The notes: generated from the letters alone by a model not told the origin. A DNA stretch of 64,000 nt from Hymenopus coronatus (GCA_030762935.1 CM060883.1:29568501-29632500); one strand, 5' to 3'. Positions 11,550-23,207 are shown, counted from the stretch's first letter. Program-made: numbers and translations.

Positions 11550-11711
11550 GCTGGTCCTATGTGAAACAATTGAAGTGAAGATGTGAATCGATATGAAGAA
11601 TTCGCTCTGCATGACCTGCAGTAAAATAAAGCTGGTCCTATGTGAAACAATTGAAGTGAAGATGTGAATCGATATGAAGAATTTGCTCTGCATGACCTGC
11701 AGTAAAATAAG
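11550..11711. repeat. 81-bp direct tandem duplication
   Basis: Unit GCTGGTCCTATGTGAAACAA... occurs at 11550-11630 and again at 11631-11711. By eye there is one difference (GAATTCGCTC against GAATTTGCTC). It lies within the HL1 host copy and is private to it. Confidence 0.9.
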
Positions 11712-11816
11712 AAAATGATACGAAACATCACTTCCGGTTTGAGAAAAGCTTAAGTAATTTAAAGTTGTAACCAATAATAACGAATATCTCAGAAAGGGTC
11801 TGCTCCACGTAAAAAA

Positions 11817-12593
11817 TCTTATATGTTCCATTCTCATGACTTTCTCTACATCTCTGAACAAATTATTGTTAAAAAGCTAATAGTTCTTTTTACTTCATGC
11901 TAATCGAGAAAAATTAGCAAAAGTAGTCTTATTACTTGCTTCCATGCAAGAAGAAGGGAAATAAGGCAGTAGCATAGGCTAAAGTGATAATCAAAAAATG
12001 GTTGCATGTGATTGAAATTCCTTTGTTTGTATGGACAGGAGTTGACAAATTCCCGTATGAGACGTTTTTAAAAGCTGAAATCAACAAGGAGTATGTTAAA
12101 AACGACCCATTCCACTAAAAAATGTATATAACATAAACTTTGTGTTTTAACGAGCTCTAATACTCTGTTAAGTAAGTTTTTGTCTATCTCTTACGGTTTG
12201 CCAGTTATCCAAATTCCGTAAAATTCATCCAGAATAGTCTCAGAGGCTATTCCCAAAAAATTCAAGATATGCATTTTATTTTTCCAGTAAATATATTTAA
12301 TACACCATATTTTAACCAAAATCGTTACGGTCATTTTTGAGAAAATCAAAATGTTCGAAAATGTTTCCATGTACAGGGTAGTTGGGGGTGGGGGATTAGA
12401 TACCAAACTTAAATACCAAATTTGTTTTTGAGCTATGCTGTCCACACAACACACGGACCTTTTTCCAAATTGCTTTTTTATGGTTTCAGGAGGACCCAAA
12501 ACATGTATTTCCGGTGAAATCTCGGTATGGAATTTTTGGGTGCATTACAATATCTTCTGTATATACTATGTGCATAGTACGTGTAGAGAAAGT
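11817..12593 (+). mobile_element. HL1 full copy nested in HL1 (777 bp)
   Basis: Runs from TCTTATATGTTCCATTCTCA to GTGTAGAGAAAGT. Host sequence before is CTCCACGTAAAAAA and after is AAAAATATGTATGACATAAA, which is contiguous in other copies. The insertion point is therefore inside an A run. Confidence 0.85.
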
Positions 12594-12646
12594 AAAAATA
12601 TGTATGACATAAATGATGTTTTCACGAAATCTACATTTTTGGTGTG

Positions 12647-12688
<42 letters not shown>

Positions 12689-13078
12689 ATCTCTTAAGGT
12701 TTAACCGTTATGCAAAATTCTGCAAAACTCGCCCAGAATCAAGAGGTTTTCAGAGGCTACTTGCAGAAAATTCAAAATATACATTTTATTTGTGATAAAA
12801 TTTTCTTAAATATGGGGCATTTAATCAAAATCGTTAAAGCAATTTTTGAGAAAAACAAACATTTCAAAAACTTTTTCCATGTAAAGGGTAGTTTGTGGTG
12901 GGGGGATTTTATTGTAAATCTGTGTCGCATCCTTGGAAGATACTAAAGATAAGTGCCAAGTTTGGTATTTAATGGTCTTTTTCATTTTTGGCTATGTTGT
13001 CCACAAACACACACACATACACACATGACCTTTTACTAAAAATTATTTTTTTCGGACTAAGGGGACCACAAAACATAT

Positions 13079-13290
13079 TCTCATATACCCAAGGTCGCGG
13101 GTTCTGGCGTAAAAATCCTTAGCATTGCTTCCTTCGGAAGGGCAGTAAAGTCATTGGTGTCGTAAAAGAACCTCAAGCCTGATAAAGGAGTCTCTGAACA
13201 AAATTAAGCGGAATTTCACGCCCAACGTAGAATGGGGCGCTGAGGACTATAGTGGTTAAAGAGTATTCATTAATAAAACTTATTTCATTT
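13079..13290 (+). mobile_element. S-A SINE, 5' deleted head
   Basis: Contains CCCAAGGTCGCGGGTT, AAAATCCTTAGCATTGC, CAAGCCTGATAAAGGAG and a TAATAAAACTTATTTCATTT tail. The tRNA head is shortened. Flanked by the duplication CAAAACATAT at 13069-13078 and 13291-13300, within the HL1 host copy. Confidence 0.8.
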
Positions 13291-13867
13291 CAAAACATAT
13301 ATTTACGGTGAAATATCGACATCAAAATTTTGGGTGGAATACAATAGGTACCTTCTCTATCCACAATTTACATTGCACATACGGACTAGAGAAAGTAATT
13401 ATAAGGCACCTGAAAGACTGAAGTAGTATTCATATCATACGTCTGGGAAAGCAGGCTGTTTGTTCCCACTGCGCTGAGAAAGAGAATGGAATGTTTAGGA
13501 AAGATGAATCTAGTACGAGATCGTAAAGCATACTCGATAACCCAGAGGTCAAAGAGCAAGGATACGGTCAGTCTCTTTCGTGCTATTGAGAAATGTCTTA
13601 GTTCATGTGATTAGGTCGATAATCCCTGCCCATGCATCGATAAGGAAAGCCATCAATCAGTCTCCTCTTAACATGTTCAACTAATACTTCCTATGTTTTC
13701 ATCTAATGCAGTGACACTCAGAATGTCTGTCCCAGTTGGAGCCTCTGTTTGTAAGGCCATATTACACTATCACAGAAATGTGATCACATTGTAATATATC
13801 ATCTTTGATCATATCTAGCTGTGACACACTTCTATGATAAAAGTTATACCCACCATCGCACGCTTTT

Positions 13868-14745
13868 TTTTTTAATTTATTTATTTAAGGTCACTTTATA
13901 ACAACCGAGGTCATCAGCGACCACAGTATTCTTACAAGATCAATGTATATACAAAATTTAATACAAATATATGGTCATGAACTTAACTAATTGAACATCG
14001 GAAACAGTATAGTACATGTAAATTGGCAAACAATTATAATAGTATCAAACTGTGGTTATAACAATTAAATCACATTATATAAAAGACAACATTTGTGACA
14101 TCTCCATTAACTTGATAACTTTTCTGCATCTTTCGGTGGTGTTAAAGATGGAATACAGATCACTCTTGAGGTTTAAGTTCCTTCTGTCGTTCAGTAAAGC
14201 AGGGCACTCGAGGATAAGGTGAGATGTTGAGACGACTTCTCGGGCTGAACATTTCGGGCACGGATTTTTGGTTGTTTTCTTCATCAGATAACCATGGCTG
14301 AGGTTGAAGTGGCCGATGCGCAACCTGGTAAGTAGGACTTTTTGTTTTCTTCGGAATTTAAGGTGTGCTATTGCCGGTTCTGTAATAGATTTCCTAACCA
14401 GTTGCAGTTTTGAGGGCGTAGATTTCCACTGTTTGTCCCAGGGGTCGGCGATATAGCTTTTAAATATCTTTTTAATATCCTGAAGTGTACCACTTAATCC
14501 AGCTTCAATTTGTTGCAGCCTCGTTGCATATTTAGCTGCCACATCTGCCTTTTCATTTCCGGTAATGCCTTTATGTGATGGAAGCCATACCAATGAAATT
14601 TTGATAGCCGTTATTGTAGTGATAATACAATCGTTCTTGTATACTTTGAATGAGTGGGTTCTTAGAGAATCTATTAGCAACAGCAGTAAGTGTTGCCATG
14701 GAGTCAGAGAAGATCACAAGTGGTATATTTATATCACACCTTTGA
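13868..14745 (-). pseudogene. Non-LTR retrotransposon 3' end, RNase H domain
   Basis: Minus-strand remnant of a LINE-type Pol. The first frame (about 14735-14571) has IPLVIFSDSMATLTAV, where the Asp of FSDS is a catalytic RNase H residue. A frameshift moves to the next frame (14680-14075), which has VWLPSHKGITGNEKAD (late His/Asp region) and a C-terminal CPKC...H...C zinc-knuckle-like motif. The 3' tail is TTATTTAAATAAATAAATT and A's at 13868-13895. The reverse transcriptase is absent, as in 5'-truncated copies. An I/Loa/Jockey-like clade with RNase H is likely. Confidence 0.8.
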
Positions 14746-14769
14746 TCATATCTGTGATGGAAAAAAAAA

Positions 14770-15932
14770 TCTGGTGCTCCATTCACATAACATCTCTGTA
14801 ACAAATTATTGTCAAAAGTCACATTCTTCTATCTACTTTACATAATCGAGACAATCATTAGCAGAAATTGTCTTAATTATTTGCTTCCTTGTAAGTAGAA
14901 AGGAAATAAGGGGGCTACACTAGGCTAAAACGATAGTCAAATCTTTAAAAAGCTGGTTGCCATGTGGTTCAAATCCGTTTCTATGCAGTGCTAGGATTTA
15001 CAGTTTTCCGTGTGAGAAAATTTTAAGTGTTTTAAATCTGAACCAAATAACAAGGAATATCTCAGAAATGGTCAATTCCACGAAAAAAAAAAAACAAACA
15101 AACGCATGTGACAAATTGTGTGTTTTAACGTGATCTGCATTTTTTGTGTAGCAAGCTTTTCTATCTCTTACGGTTTATCAGTTTCGTAAAATTTTGCAAA
15201 ATTCAGTCGCCCTCCGTGGTGTAATGGTTACCATGCTAACTTCATATACCAAGGTCGCGGGTTCAAACCCGGCGGAGGATCGGGCGTAAAAATCCTTAGC
15301 ATGGCTTCCTTCGGAAGGGAAGTAAAGGCGTGGGTCCCGTGACGTAGATTTACGGCACGTAAAAGAACCTCAAGCCTGGTAGAGAGGCCTCTGAGCAAAA
15401 TTGAGCGGTCTTTCACGCCCAGTATAGAATGGGACGCTGAGAACCACAGCAGTTAAAGATCGTCCATAAATAAAACGCCATTTCATTTTGCAAAATTCAT
15501 TCAGAACAAGGTCTTTAGAGGCTACTCCTAGAAAATGCAAGCTATACATTTTATTGACCATGTAAATATCTATAATATAAGGTATTTTAATCAAAATCGT
15601 TAGAGCCATTTTTGAGAAAATAAAAAAATTTCGATTTTTTTCCCATGTAAAGGATTGATTGGGGTGGGGGGGTTTCTCAAAATCTTCGTGTCGCATCCCT
15701 GGAAGATTCTAAACTTAAACACCAAGTGTGGTATTTTACCGACTTTTCGTTTTGAGTTATTGTGTCCAAGACGCACGGATACTCACACGGACCATTTTCC
15801 AAAATGTGTATTTTTTATATGGGGGATAAAAAACGCGTATTTCCGATGAAATCCCAGTATCTAATTTTGAATGGAATGCAATACCTTCTGTATACAATAT
15901 GCACATAGTACATACATATGTGTAGAGAAAGT
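14770..15932 (+). mobile_element. HL1 full copy carrying S-A SINE
   Basis: Runs from TCTGGTGCTCCATTCACATA after an A run to ATGTGTAGAGAAAGT at 15932. Without the SINE and its duplication it is about 0.87 kb. The copy sits directly against the retroelement remnant. Confidence 0.85.
15206..15484 (+). mobile_element. S-A SINE with 15-bp target duplication
   Basis: The best S-A copy: GCCCTCCGTGGTGTAATGGT (A box), GGTCGCGGGTTCAAACCC (B box), then GGCGTAAAAATCCTTAGC, GCACGTAAAAGAACCTCAAG, CACGCCCAGTATAGAATGGG and a TAAATAAAACGCCATTTC end. The duplication ATTTTGCAAAATTCA is at 15191-15205 and 15485-15499. Confidence 0.9.
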
Positions 15933-16649
15933 AATAAAATGGCAGACAAGCACACTTGGTCAATGGCTACAACCAAACCACTCATTTCCTATTATTTATC
16001 ACGCGAAATATATAACATAAAACATAAAGATTATAACATACAGAAACAAATGACTGCAAATATATTAAAACACAGAAGAAGTCATTAGTGTAGTATTTGA
16101 AGGATATATTGTGAATGCTCTGAGGAATAGATTAAATGGATTGAGAAGCCAATTATTAGAAGAAGAAAATGAATGTTATTATTACAACCTGAATTAATAT
16201 TTGAGTGCTCTATTTGTTATTAATATTCATAAATGCAGTATTAACATCTTTAAGAAAATGTTTTTTTGAGGTTAAGTTTTAAGTTAGGCTACATGAAATT
16301 GTTGCATGTGAATTTAATTAAACGCTATTATAGTAACATTATTTATAAATATCCAATGACACAGCACACATTATAAACGGAAGAATTATAAAATTATTAC
16401 AGCTCATGGTGTCAAATGTTGAGTATCTTTTTCAAAAGAGAATGAAATATGTGATCAATTAGTTGACATAGTAGGTACAATATACCCAACAGCTTGAAAT
16501 ATGTTCACATCATGTGATCAAATGTTTTATCACATTCTGTGATACAGAAATGTTATAGCGTAATATACGTAACCCTAAGCCCTGTGGGATCTTGGATCTC
16601 TTTGGTTGTTATTTTCTCTACCATATGCATCTATAGTAGGTAGAATAGG

Positions 16650-18337
16650 GGCCTGTTTCATAATTTTACAATGGAAGTTTGTAAGTTGAAGTTTACAATA
16701 AAATCTAAATATTTATGTTGAATTTTTATAGAGTTTACAAGTGTTTTGTTTCACAATCAAACAGTGATTTCACATATTTGTAATCTGAGTTCGTAAAATA
16801 AGCATTTTATTCTCGTTTGTAATTTGTAAAAATAGATTTCACACTGGAGGTTTGTAAAGTTGAACTTTTCAAACAAAATGGCATTTCAACCATTTACTTT
16901 TGTGATTGTCCAATGTATAGCATAAAGATATAGTTTAGAACATTATCTAATTTCTGCCAAGCATCTGTCACACCACCTATAACCCAGGTATTAAACAAAA
17001 ATGTTGTTTTCATAAGTTTAATCAATTCATTTGTCATATTTTTTTTAAAATATTGTGATGTAATTATTGTTTATATATTTACTTATTAATACTTTATATA
17101 TGATATCTGAATATTTGTTATAATGGTATAAACTAAAGTCCTAGAATGCTTCTGTTAATTAGGTCTAAATGTTTTGATGAATAAATAGACAAAGAGATAA
17201 ATAAACAAATAATAAATCTTTTCAAGTGAAATTTTATAGAGTTTACAATTTTTTTTCACAATCAAATAGTAATTCCACATTTGTGATTTGGGTTTATAAA
17301 GCAAGCAGTTTAACTACAATGGGTTAAGATTTGTAGAGTAACCTTTATTTTAATATTAAGAGGAAAAACACATATAAAAGTATACAATTAAGTACTCAAC
17401 TATATACATAGATCTGAAAACTACATAACATACTGTTTGGTAGATATTCCTGTGAATATATGCTCAGAATTAATGATTTCATGTGAGGGATATGAGTACA
17501 ATGAAAGGTTTCAGATAACTCCCTTTGCAATGGAGTTGTCATTGCAAAGCTATAGAACTTCACACAGCATCCAACAGGAAAAAGTAGACCTCTAACCTCA
17601 AAACAACAGCTGTGTGTTGCTTTGCACTGGATGGGGGTACTGGCTGTCAGTTTCAGACATACAAAGAGTTCATTATGCAGATGTGTGCACAGAGAACCCC
17701 ACGTACGTGCTTATATGAATTTATGCACATACGAGTATGACGCAACAATGCTCATTCTGCAAACTACCAATCAAGTCACAGGTCATCAGTGCAGCCAATA
17801 TACTACAACACAAGACTTTGTATTTGTGTGTTGTTAATATTTGATATCTCTGAATCTTCAAAAACGATTAAATAGTTTTATATAGTGTATTCCAGATTAA
17901 ATGCACACATAAAACTTGTGCTAGATGTATGGAGATATAACTTAGTGCCTCAGTATGTTTGTAAAGCCTAGTTGGCGAAGCTTTGAAACGGGAATATGAC
18001 AGAATGCGCATAATGTTTACGGTTGTAAATTGGTTTTGCATACCTCCTCATACATTACCAATTATAATGGATTTAGCCAGCCTGCATAGTGTAGTGGTAG
18101 CGTGTCTGCTTCACACTCTAAAGGTTGTGAGTTCGAATCTCACTTAAGGTGAATTGCCCTTCACCAATTTCATTCATCGTCCGATGTGATTAACCAGGTT
18201 AAAGGACATTAAGCTACATAAAAAAAAAAAAAAAAAAAGTTTTATTGTGTATGAGAGTTTAAAAGGATTTGTAAATTTACCTTTTTGTTTGTAGATTGTT
18301 AATGTATAATTATTGTAAATATTGTGAAACAGGTGCC
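16650..18337. mobile_element. AT-rich terminal-inverted-repeat element
   Basis: The left end GGCCTGTTTCATAATTTTAC (16650) is mirrored at the right by GTAAATATTGTGAAACAGGTG-CC ending at 18337. AGG flanks both sides (16647-16649, 18338-18340), a possible 3-bp duplication. Two copies of a subterminal block (TTTATAGAGTTTACAA ... CACAATCAAA) lie at 16725-16810 and 17227-17310. No transposase is seen; an S-B SINE is nested at 18078. A PIF/Harbinger-like non-autonomous element is possible, unproven. Confidence 0.45.
18078..18238 (+). mobile_element. S-B SINE, internally deleted
   Basis: The head CTGCATAGTGTAGTGGTAGC and GGTTGTGAGTTCGAATCTC are present. The sequence then jumps from GAATTGCCC to TTCACCAATTTCATTCATCG, AACCAGGTTAAAGGACATTA and an A18 tail. 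About 90 bp of the middle present in other S-B copies is missing. Confidence 0.8.
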
Positions 18338-18389
18338 AGGTATTATGCGCAGGGGAGAGACCCCAAGAACGTTGGTCTCTCTAAAATGG

Positions 18390-18487
18390 GCACTATCGAA
18401 TGAAAACTATCGAATTATTCAATAATCACAATACCATCGGTTATTCGATTGTTACCCAACTATTCGAGTTTCATTCGATTTAAATTG
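18390..18487. repeat. Foldback of ATTCGA-rich arms
   Basis: ATCGAATGAAAACTATCGAA and TTATTCAATAATCACAAT are answered on the right by TTCGATTGTTA, CTATTCGAGTTTCATTCGAT. The arms can pair over about 40 bp with gaps. The flanking CAGTCGATAGTACTCAATCA repeats the motif again. Confidence 0.5.
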
Positions 18488-18773
18488 TTACTGTATATTG
18501 GTTGGCAGTCGATAGTACTCAATCACTTTTCAAGTCGCTTTTATCAATGAACCAATATAGATGTGATGTCAACCCCATTCCGGAAATATTAAGTGTATAG
18601 GTGTTGTTCTATTTTCTTTATTTAACAGTTTTGACAATTGATCTTAAAGTTTACACTAAATAATCCTACGTACTAACTATCGAGCAAGAAATATAAATAT
18701 GCAGTTGTACTATTAGACTAGGACTAACAATGCTCCTAACATATGTATTAATAATGGTAATACTGCCGGATGT

Positions 18774-19063
18774 CACCATTTTTGAGAGAATAAAACTTTT
18801 CGAAAATTTTTCCATGTAAAGGGTAGTTTGTGTCGCATCCCTGGAAAATACTAAACTTAAATACTGAGTTTGGTATTTTACCGACTTTTCGTCTTCGAGT
18901 TATCGCGTTCACAGAGATACGTACCTTTTTCTAAAAATGTTTTTTGGATACAGGGAACCCTAGACCCTAAAACGTTATTTCCGGTGAAATTTCGGTATCG
19001 AATTTTTGGGTGGAATGCAATACCTTCTCTATACACTATGTACATAGTACGCGTAGAGAAAGT
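18774..19063 (+). mobile_element. HL1 3' third
   Basis: Begins at CACCATTTTTGAGAGAATAA and has GTCGCATCCCTGG, TTTCCGGTGAAATTTCGGTA and the hairpin CACTATGTACATAGTACGCG ending AGAGAAAGT. The 5' part is absent. Confidence 0.85.
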
Positions 19064-19541
19064 AGATTAATAAAACGTCTACACACGAGAGGAGTGTATA
19101 TCGTTTGGCACGTTTGGAATGAAATGTTTAGAAAACTAGCGTCGCCATAGCAACTCAACGATGATTGGGTGAGATACTGTGGTTCCACCACTCCTATTCC
19201 GAGAACTTCTTCCTGCCAACGTCACAAATATAGTATACATACTGATGTGAATTTCTAACCAGGACGGTTCTGGGAAAAGATATGATATTCTAGTTACCAG
19301 CTGTTGTTGCGAGAGAGGATTCTCTAAGATTCACTCTTTATAACTAAACTAAGATATTCCATGAAGCAAGAACCTCTAAAAGAATTTATTGCTGGCGTTC
19401 ATGGAACAAAAACTCGTAATACCTGTCTATGCGACAGATATATTGAAGAACTCAAAAGGATGTTTCCTTTTAAGAGGAGTTTTAAACTTTATTTCCATTA
19501 CATTTGAGTGATACTACATACTTTGGTAAACATTTACATTG
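19064..19541. other. No feature recognised
   Basis: About 480 bases of mixed composition without a recognisable gene or repeat. Confidence 0.4.
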
Positions 19542-19793
19542 ACTCCATGGCGCAGCTCACAACAGCCTTGTCCTACCGCCCATCCTCATCTCGGTCCATT
19601 ACAGACGTCATGGATGGGGTGCAGTAGCTCCTCAGTTGGCCCCCCAGGGACCTCACGAGGCTGAGTTCACCCCGATCCAGGTCTCCCAGTGGGTAGGGGG
19701 GGAATCCCCACGCTGGTACTGGGAATCGAACCCAGGTCTCCCGCTTGGCAAGCAGCAACCCTACCACCGCGCTAAAGAGACCACCCTAGTCAT
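19542..19793 (-). mobile_element. S-C SINE (tRNA-Gly-like head)
   Basis: On the minus strand: TTTAGCGCGGTGGTAGGGTT, anticodon loop TTGCCAA (GCC, Gly) and GGGTTCGATTCCCAGTACC. The body has CTGAGTGGG..., CCTCGTGAGGTCCCTGGGGG and a tail region with CACCCCATCCATGACG. Related to the copies at 45230 and 47873. Confidence 0.8.
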
Positions 19794-20046
19794 ATATTGC
19801 TTAATACTAAATATAGTTATAAATCAATAAATTAGTGAAGAACTAATAATTTTTACCTCGTAAACTTATGACATATTTAACTTATTACTGAGTCTAACAG
19901 TAACCAATCATTTATATAAAAATGTATTAATATTGGTGTGAAACTATCAGATTTACACAAAGAGAAGGAAGAATATTAATAATGAAAGATAATGATGTAG
20001 AAAGTAGAATTCAAATAAAACAGATGAGAAATAATACAAAGAAAAA

Positions 20047-20704
20047 TCTGGGGTGTTCCATTCACATGAATTTCTCTATATCGCTGTAACCAATTATTGT
20101 TAAAAAAATATTCCTCTGTCTACTTTATGATAATCGAGATAAACATTAGCAGAACTCGTCTTAATTATTTGCTTCCTTTAAATCCTTTAAAAGCTGGTTA
20201 CCATGTCGTTGAAATCCGTTTCTATGCAGGGTCAGGAGTTTATAACTTTCCGTGTGAGAAAAGTTGTAAGTATTTTGAATCTAAAACAAATAACAAGGGA
20301 TATCTCAGGAATGGTCAATTCCATGAAAAAAAAAAAAAAAAAAGTATATGATATAAATTGTGTGTTTTAACGAGCTTTCTTTTACGGTTTACCAGTTATG
20401 CAAAATTCCGCAAAATTCATCCAGAATAAAGTAGTCTTCAGAGGCTATTCCCAGAAAACTCAAGATATACATTTCCTTTGTCATAAAAATATCTTAAAAA
20501 TACGGTATTTTAATCAAAATCATTAGAAGCATTTTTGAGAAAATCAAAATGTTCGAAAAAAAGTTCCATGTAAAGGGCAAGTTCCATGTAAAGGATAGTT
20601 GGGGGTGGGGGATTTTCTTGAAAATCTTCGTGTCGCATCCTTGGAAGATACCAAACTTAAGTACCAAGTTTGGTATTTAACAGTATTTTCGTTTATAAGC
20701 TATG

Positions 20705-20745
<41 letters not shown>

Positions 20746-20878
20746 TTTTTCTAAAAATACATTTTTTGGATTCAGGAAGTCTCAAAACATGTATTTCCGG
20801 TGAAATATCGGAATTGACTTTTTGGGTGCAATACAATACTTTCTCTATACACTATCACATAGTACATGTAGAGAAAGT
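20047..20878 (+). mobile_element. HL1 full copy (832 bp)
   Basis: Complete, starting TCTGGGGTGTTCCATTCACA after an A run, with (CA)n at 20707-20741 and ending TACATGTAGAGAAAGT. It contains a small private duplication of AAGTTCCATGTAAAGG near 20560-20600. Confidence 0.9.
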
Positions 20879-21333
20879 AATACGTGGGATTTTAAAAATA
20901 TAATTATTTTGATTCAAAGTTACAAATTACCTCAGTGCGAAGTTCTAGAAGTGCAATATGAGGGAGAAAAACATTTCAGCCCTTGCGTGGGGTCGCCTTG
21001 TTTCTTGTATTCTTCCGCATTCCTCTGACTTCCAGATATGTGTTTTCCATGTTCTTGTGTCAGAGCTAGACCGCATTACTGGTGACCGCGACGTCACAAC
21101 GGTGAAATGTGACACCAAAACCACTTAACCTCTCAGCCTCTGCGACGCTATAAAATTACGCTCTAACACAACACATGTTTGCTTCTGAATCTCATTAGCC
21201 AGCAAGATGTCAAATGAAAGACATGACATTCATTTCCACAAACTAAAACTCCTTAACTTATGCCACTGTAAATTTTGGAAAAATCCACAGTATATAAGCT
21301 GTCTTATTGAAATGTTTATCAGTTATTAAAAAA
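20879..21333. other. No feature recognised
   Basis: Roughly 450 bases. A GC-richer middle (20980-21160, GGTGACCGCGACGTCAC) is unlike HL1 and may be an old SINE or retroelement piece. No motif decides it. Confidence 0.35.
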
Positions 21334-22212
21334 TCTGATGTGTTACACTCACATGACTTTCTCTAGCTAATCTACATCAAACTTCTTACGAAAGATAATT
21401 CTTCTTTCAGTAGAATGGAACTAAGGGAATGCACTATATTCAAATGTTTTAAATGGCTGTCGTTATGCGATTGCCATTGCAAATCCCTTCTTTGCTTGGA
21501 CAGGAGTAGAACAAAAGAAAAACGGACACTTCCGTCTGAGAAAAGTATAAGTACTTCACAATAGAAACTAATAACAAGGAATAGCTCGAAAACTGCAAGC
21601 TCCACGAAGAAAATGTATATGACATAACTCGTGTATTTTAACAAATGTACATTTTTTTATATAGTAGGTTTTTGTCTATCTCTTACGGCTTACTAGTTAA
21701 GCCAAATTAAGCAAATTTCATCCAGAATAAACAGGTCTTTAGAACTATTCCCAGAAAAGTCAAGATATGCATTTTATTTGTGATAGAAATGGCTTTAATA
21801 TGTGGGCTATTAATCAAAATCGTTAGAGCCATTTTTAAGAAAAACATAATTTTCGAAAATCTCTCCATGTAAAGGGTAGTTAGGGGTGGGGGATTTTCTT
21901 GAAAATCTTCGTGTCGCATTTTTGGAAGAGGCCAAACTTAAATACCAAGTTTGGTATTTAACCGTCTTTTCGTTTTTGAGCTATGCTGTCCACAGACCCG
22001 CACACACATACATACACACACATACACAAACACACACACACACACAGACTGACAGACACACAACACACGGACCTGTTTCTGAAAATGCTTTTTTTTGGAT
22101 TCAGGGGGTCCTAAAACATGTGTTTCAGATGAAAACTCGACATCGAATTTTTGGGTGGAATACAATACTTCTCTATCCCTGTGTACATTGTACATACGGG
22201 GCTAGAGGAAGT
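21334..22212 (+). mobile_element. HL1 full copy (879 bp)
   Basis: Runs from TCTGATGTGTTACACTCACA to GGGGCTAGAGGAAGT. It is the 5' variant with TAGCTAATCTAC instead of ACATCTCTGTAAC. A long CA/GA tract lies at about 22000-22060. The plus-strand ORF 21886-22266 is an HL1 frame crossing this tract. Confidence 0.85.
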
Positions 22213-22217
22213 AAACA

Positions 22218-22920
22218 TCTGATGTGTTCCATTCACATGATTTTCTCAGTAACAAATTATTGTTAATAAGCCTATTCTTATATCCACTTCATGCTAATCG
22301 ATATAAATATTAGCAGAAATGCTTTCTTGCAAGCAGAAAGGAAATAAGGGAATACACTAGGCTAAAACGACTTTAAAATCTAGTTGCCATGTGGACGAAA
22401 TCCGTTTCTATGCATTGCCAGGAGCTGACAAATTTTCGTATGTGAAAAGTTGTATTTTAAAACTGAAACAAACAACAAGCAATATTTCAAAAATGGTCAG
22501 CTCTAGGAAAAACAACTATATGACATAAAGAATGTTTTTTAACGAGATCTACATTTTTTGTGTAGTAAGTTTTTGTTTATCCCTTACGGTTTGCTAGTTA
22601 ATGCAAAATTCACCAAAATTCATCCACACTAAAGATGTCTTTAGAGGCTATTTCTAGAAAATTCAAAATATGCATTTTAACTGTCGTGTAAATATCTTTA
22701 ATATACGGTATTTTAATCAAAATTATTAGAGCTATTTTTGAGAAAATCAGACATACGGACTCACACACATATGGACATTTTTTCTGAAAATGCTTTTTTT
22801 TGTTGTTGTTGTTATAGGGGACCCTAAAACTTGTATTTCCCGTGAAATCTCGGATCGAATTTTTTGGTGAAGTACAATACTTTCTCTACACGTACTATGC
22901 ACATAGTGTATAGAGAAGGT
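22218..22920 (+). mobile_element. HL1 copy in tandem with the previous one
   Basis: Follows five bases after the preceding copy in the same orientation. Starts TCTGATGTGTTCCATTCACA. The middle is shortened (the CATTTTTGAGAAAATCAGAC junction skips the GGTAGTT...GGATTTT block). Ends TGTATAGAGAAGGT. Confidence 0.8.
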
Positions 22921-23207
22921 ATTGCATTACCACCACCTCTACCGTCAGCAACACGACCACGGCGACCACCACATCAACTTACAGGTATACAACGAAGAAG
23001 CCTCGGGGAGCCTTTTATGCACTAATCCCTGTTTCTTTATAAACTTGCCCCGCTTCCACAGTTACCTTTCCTTTTCCCTGATTGGCTAAGTACCCTTTGA
23101 ATGACCGAAGCAGGTGGTTCAGGCGTTTTTTTCCGCGACTTGCATTCGGTGGTATTGGGATCGATTCCCCGCGGCCGACCTCTCTGAACCATGTTTTGTT
23201 TTTTTTT
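22921..23207. other. Short non-HL1 interval with tRNA-like B box
   Basis: GC-richer. On the minus strand GAGAGGTCGGCCGCGGGGAA and TCGATCCCAATACCACCG look like the head of another SINE, but the A box is unclear. Confidence 0.35.

Larger units (their letters stand above)
10285..13398 (+). mobile_element. HL1 host copy broken into four pieces
   Basis: One plus-strand HL1 can be followed through 10285-10404, 11477-11816, 12594-13078 and 13301-13398, in family order, ending in a weak hairpin and ACTAGAGAAAGT. The gaps are filled by an S-B SINE that itself contains an HL1, a second HL1, and an S-A SINE. A T run of about 34 bases lies at 12651-12684. See the finding for the order of events. Confidence 0.75.
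13759..16566. mobile_element. Decayed element with inverted ends (class unknown)
   Basis: The left end ATATTACACTATCACA (13759-13774) is matched in inverted form by TGTTATAGCGTAATAT (16551-16566), 14 of 16 positions. Inside each end lie further inverted motifs, TCACAGAA(A)TGTGA and TTGATCAC-type. The middle is occupied by an RNase H retroelement fragment and an HL1 with SINE. The stretch 15940-16550 is AT-rich and otherwise unrecognised. No transposase is seen. Confidence 0.4.

Noticed and set aside
12613..12795. ORF with poly-Phe stretch
   Set aside because: Comes from the T34 homopolymer within an HL1 copy.
15206..15280. True tRNA gene from clear A and B boxes
   Set aside because: The head continues into a SINE body and is flanked by a 15-bp target duplication.
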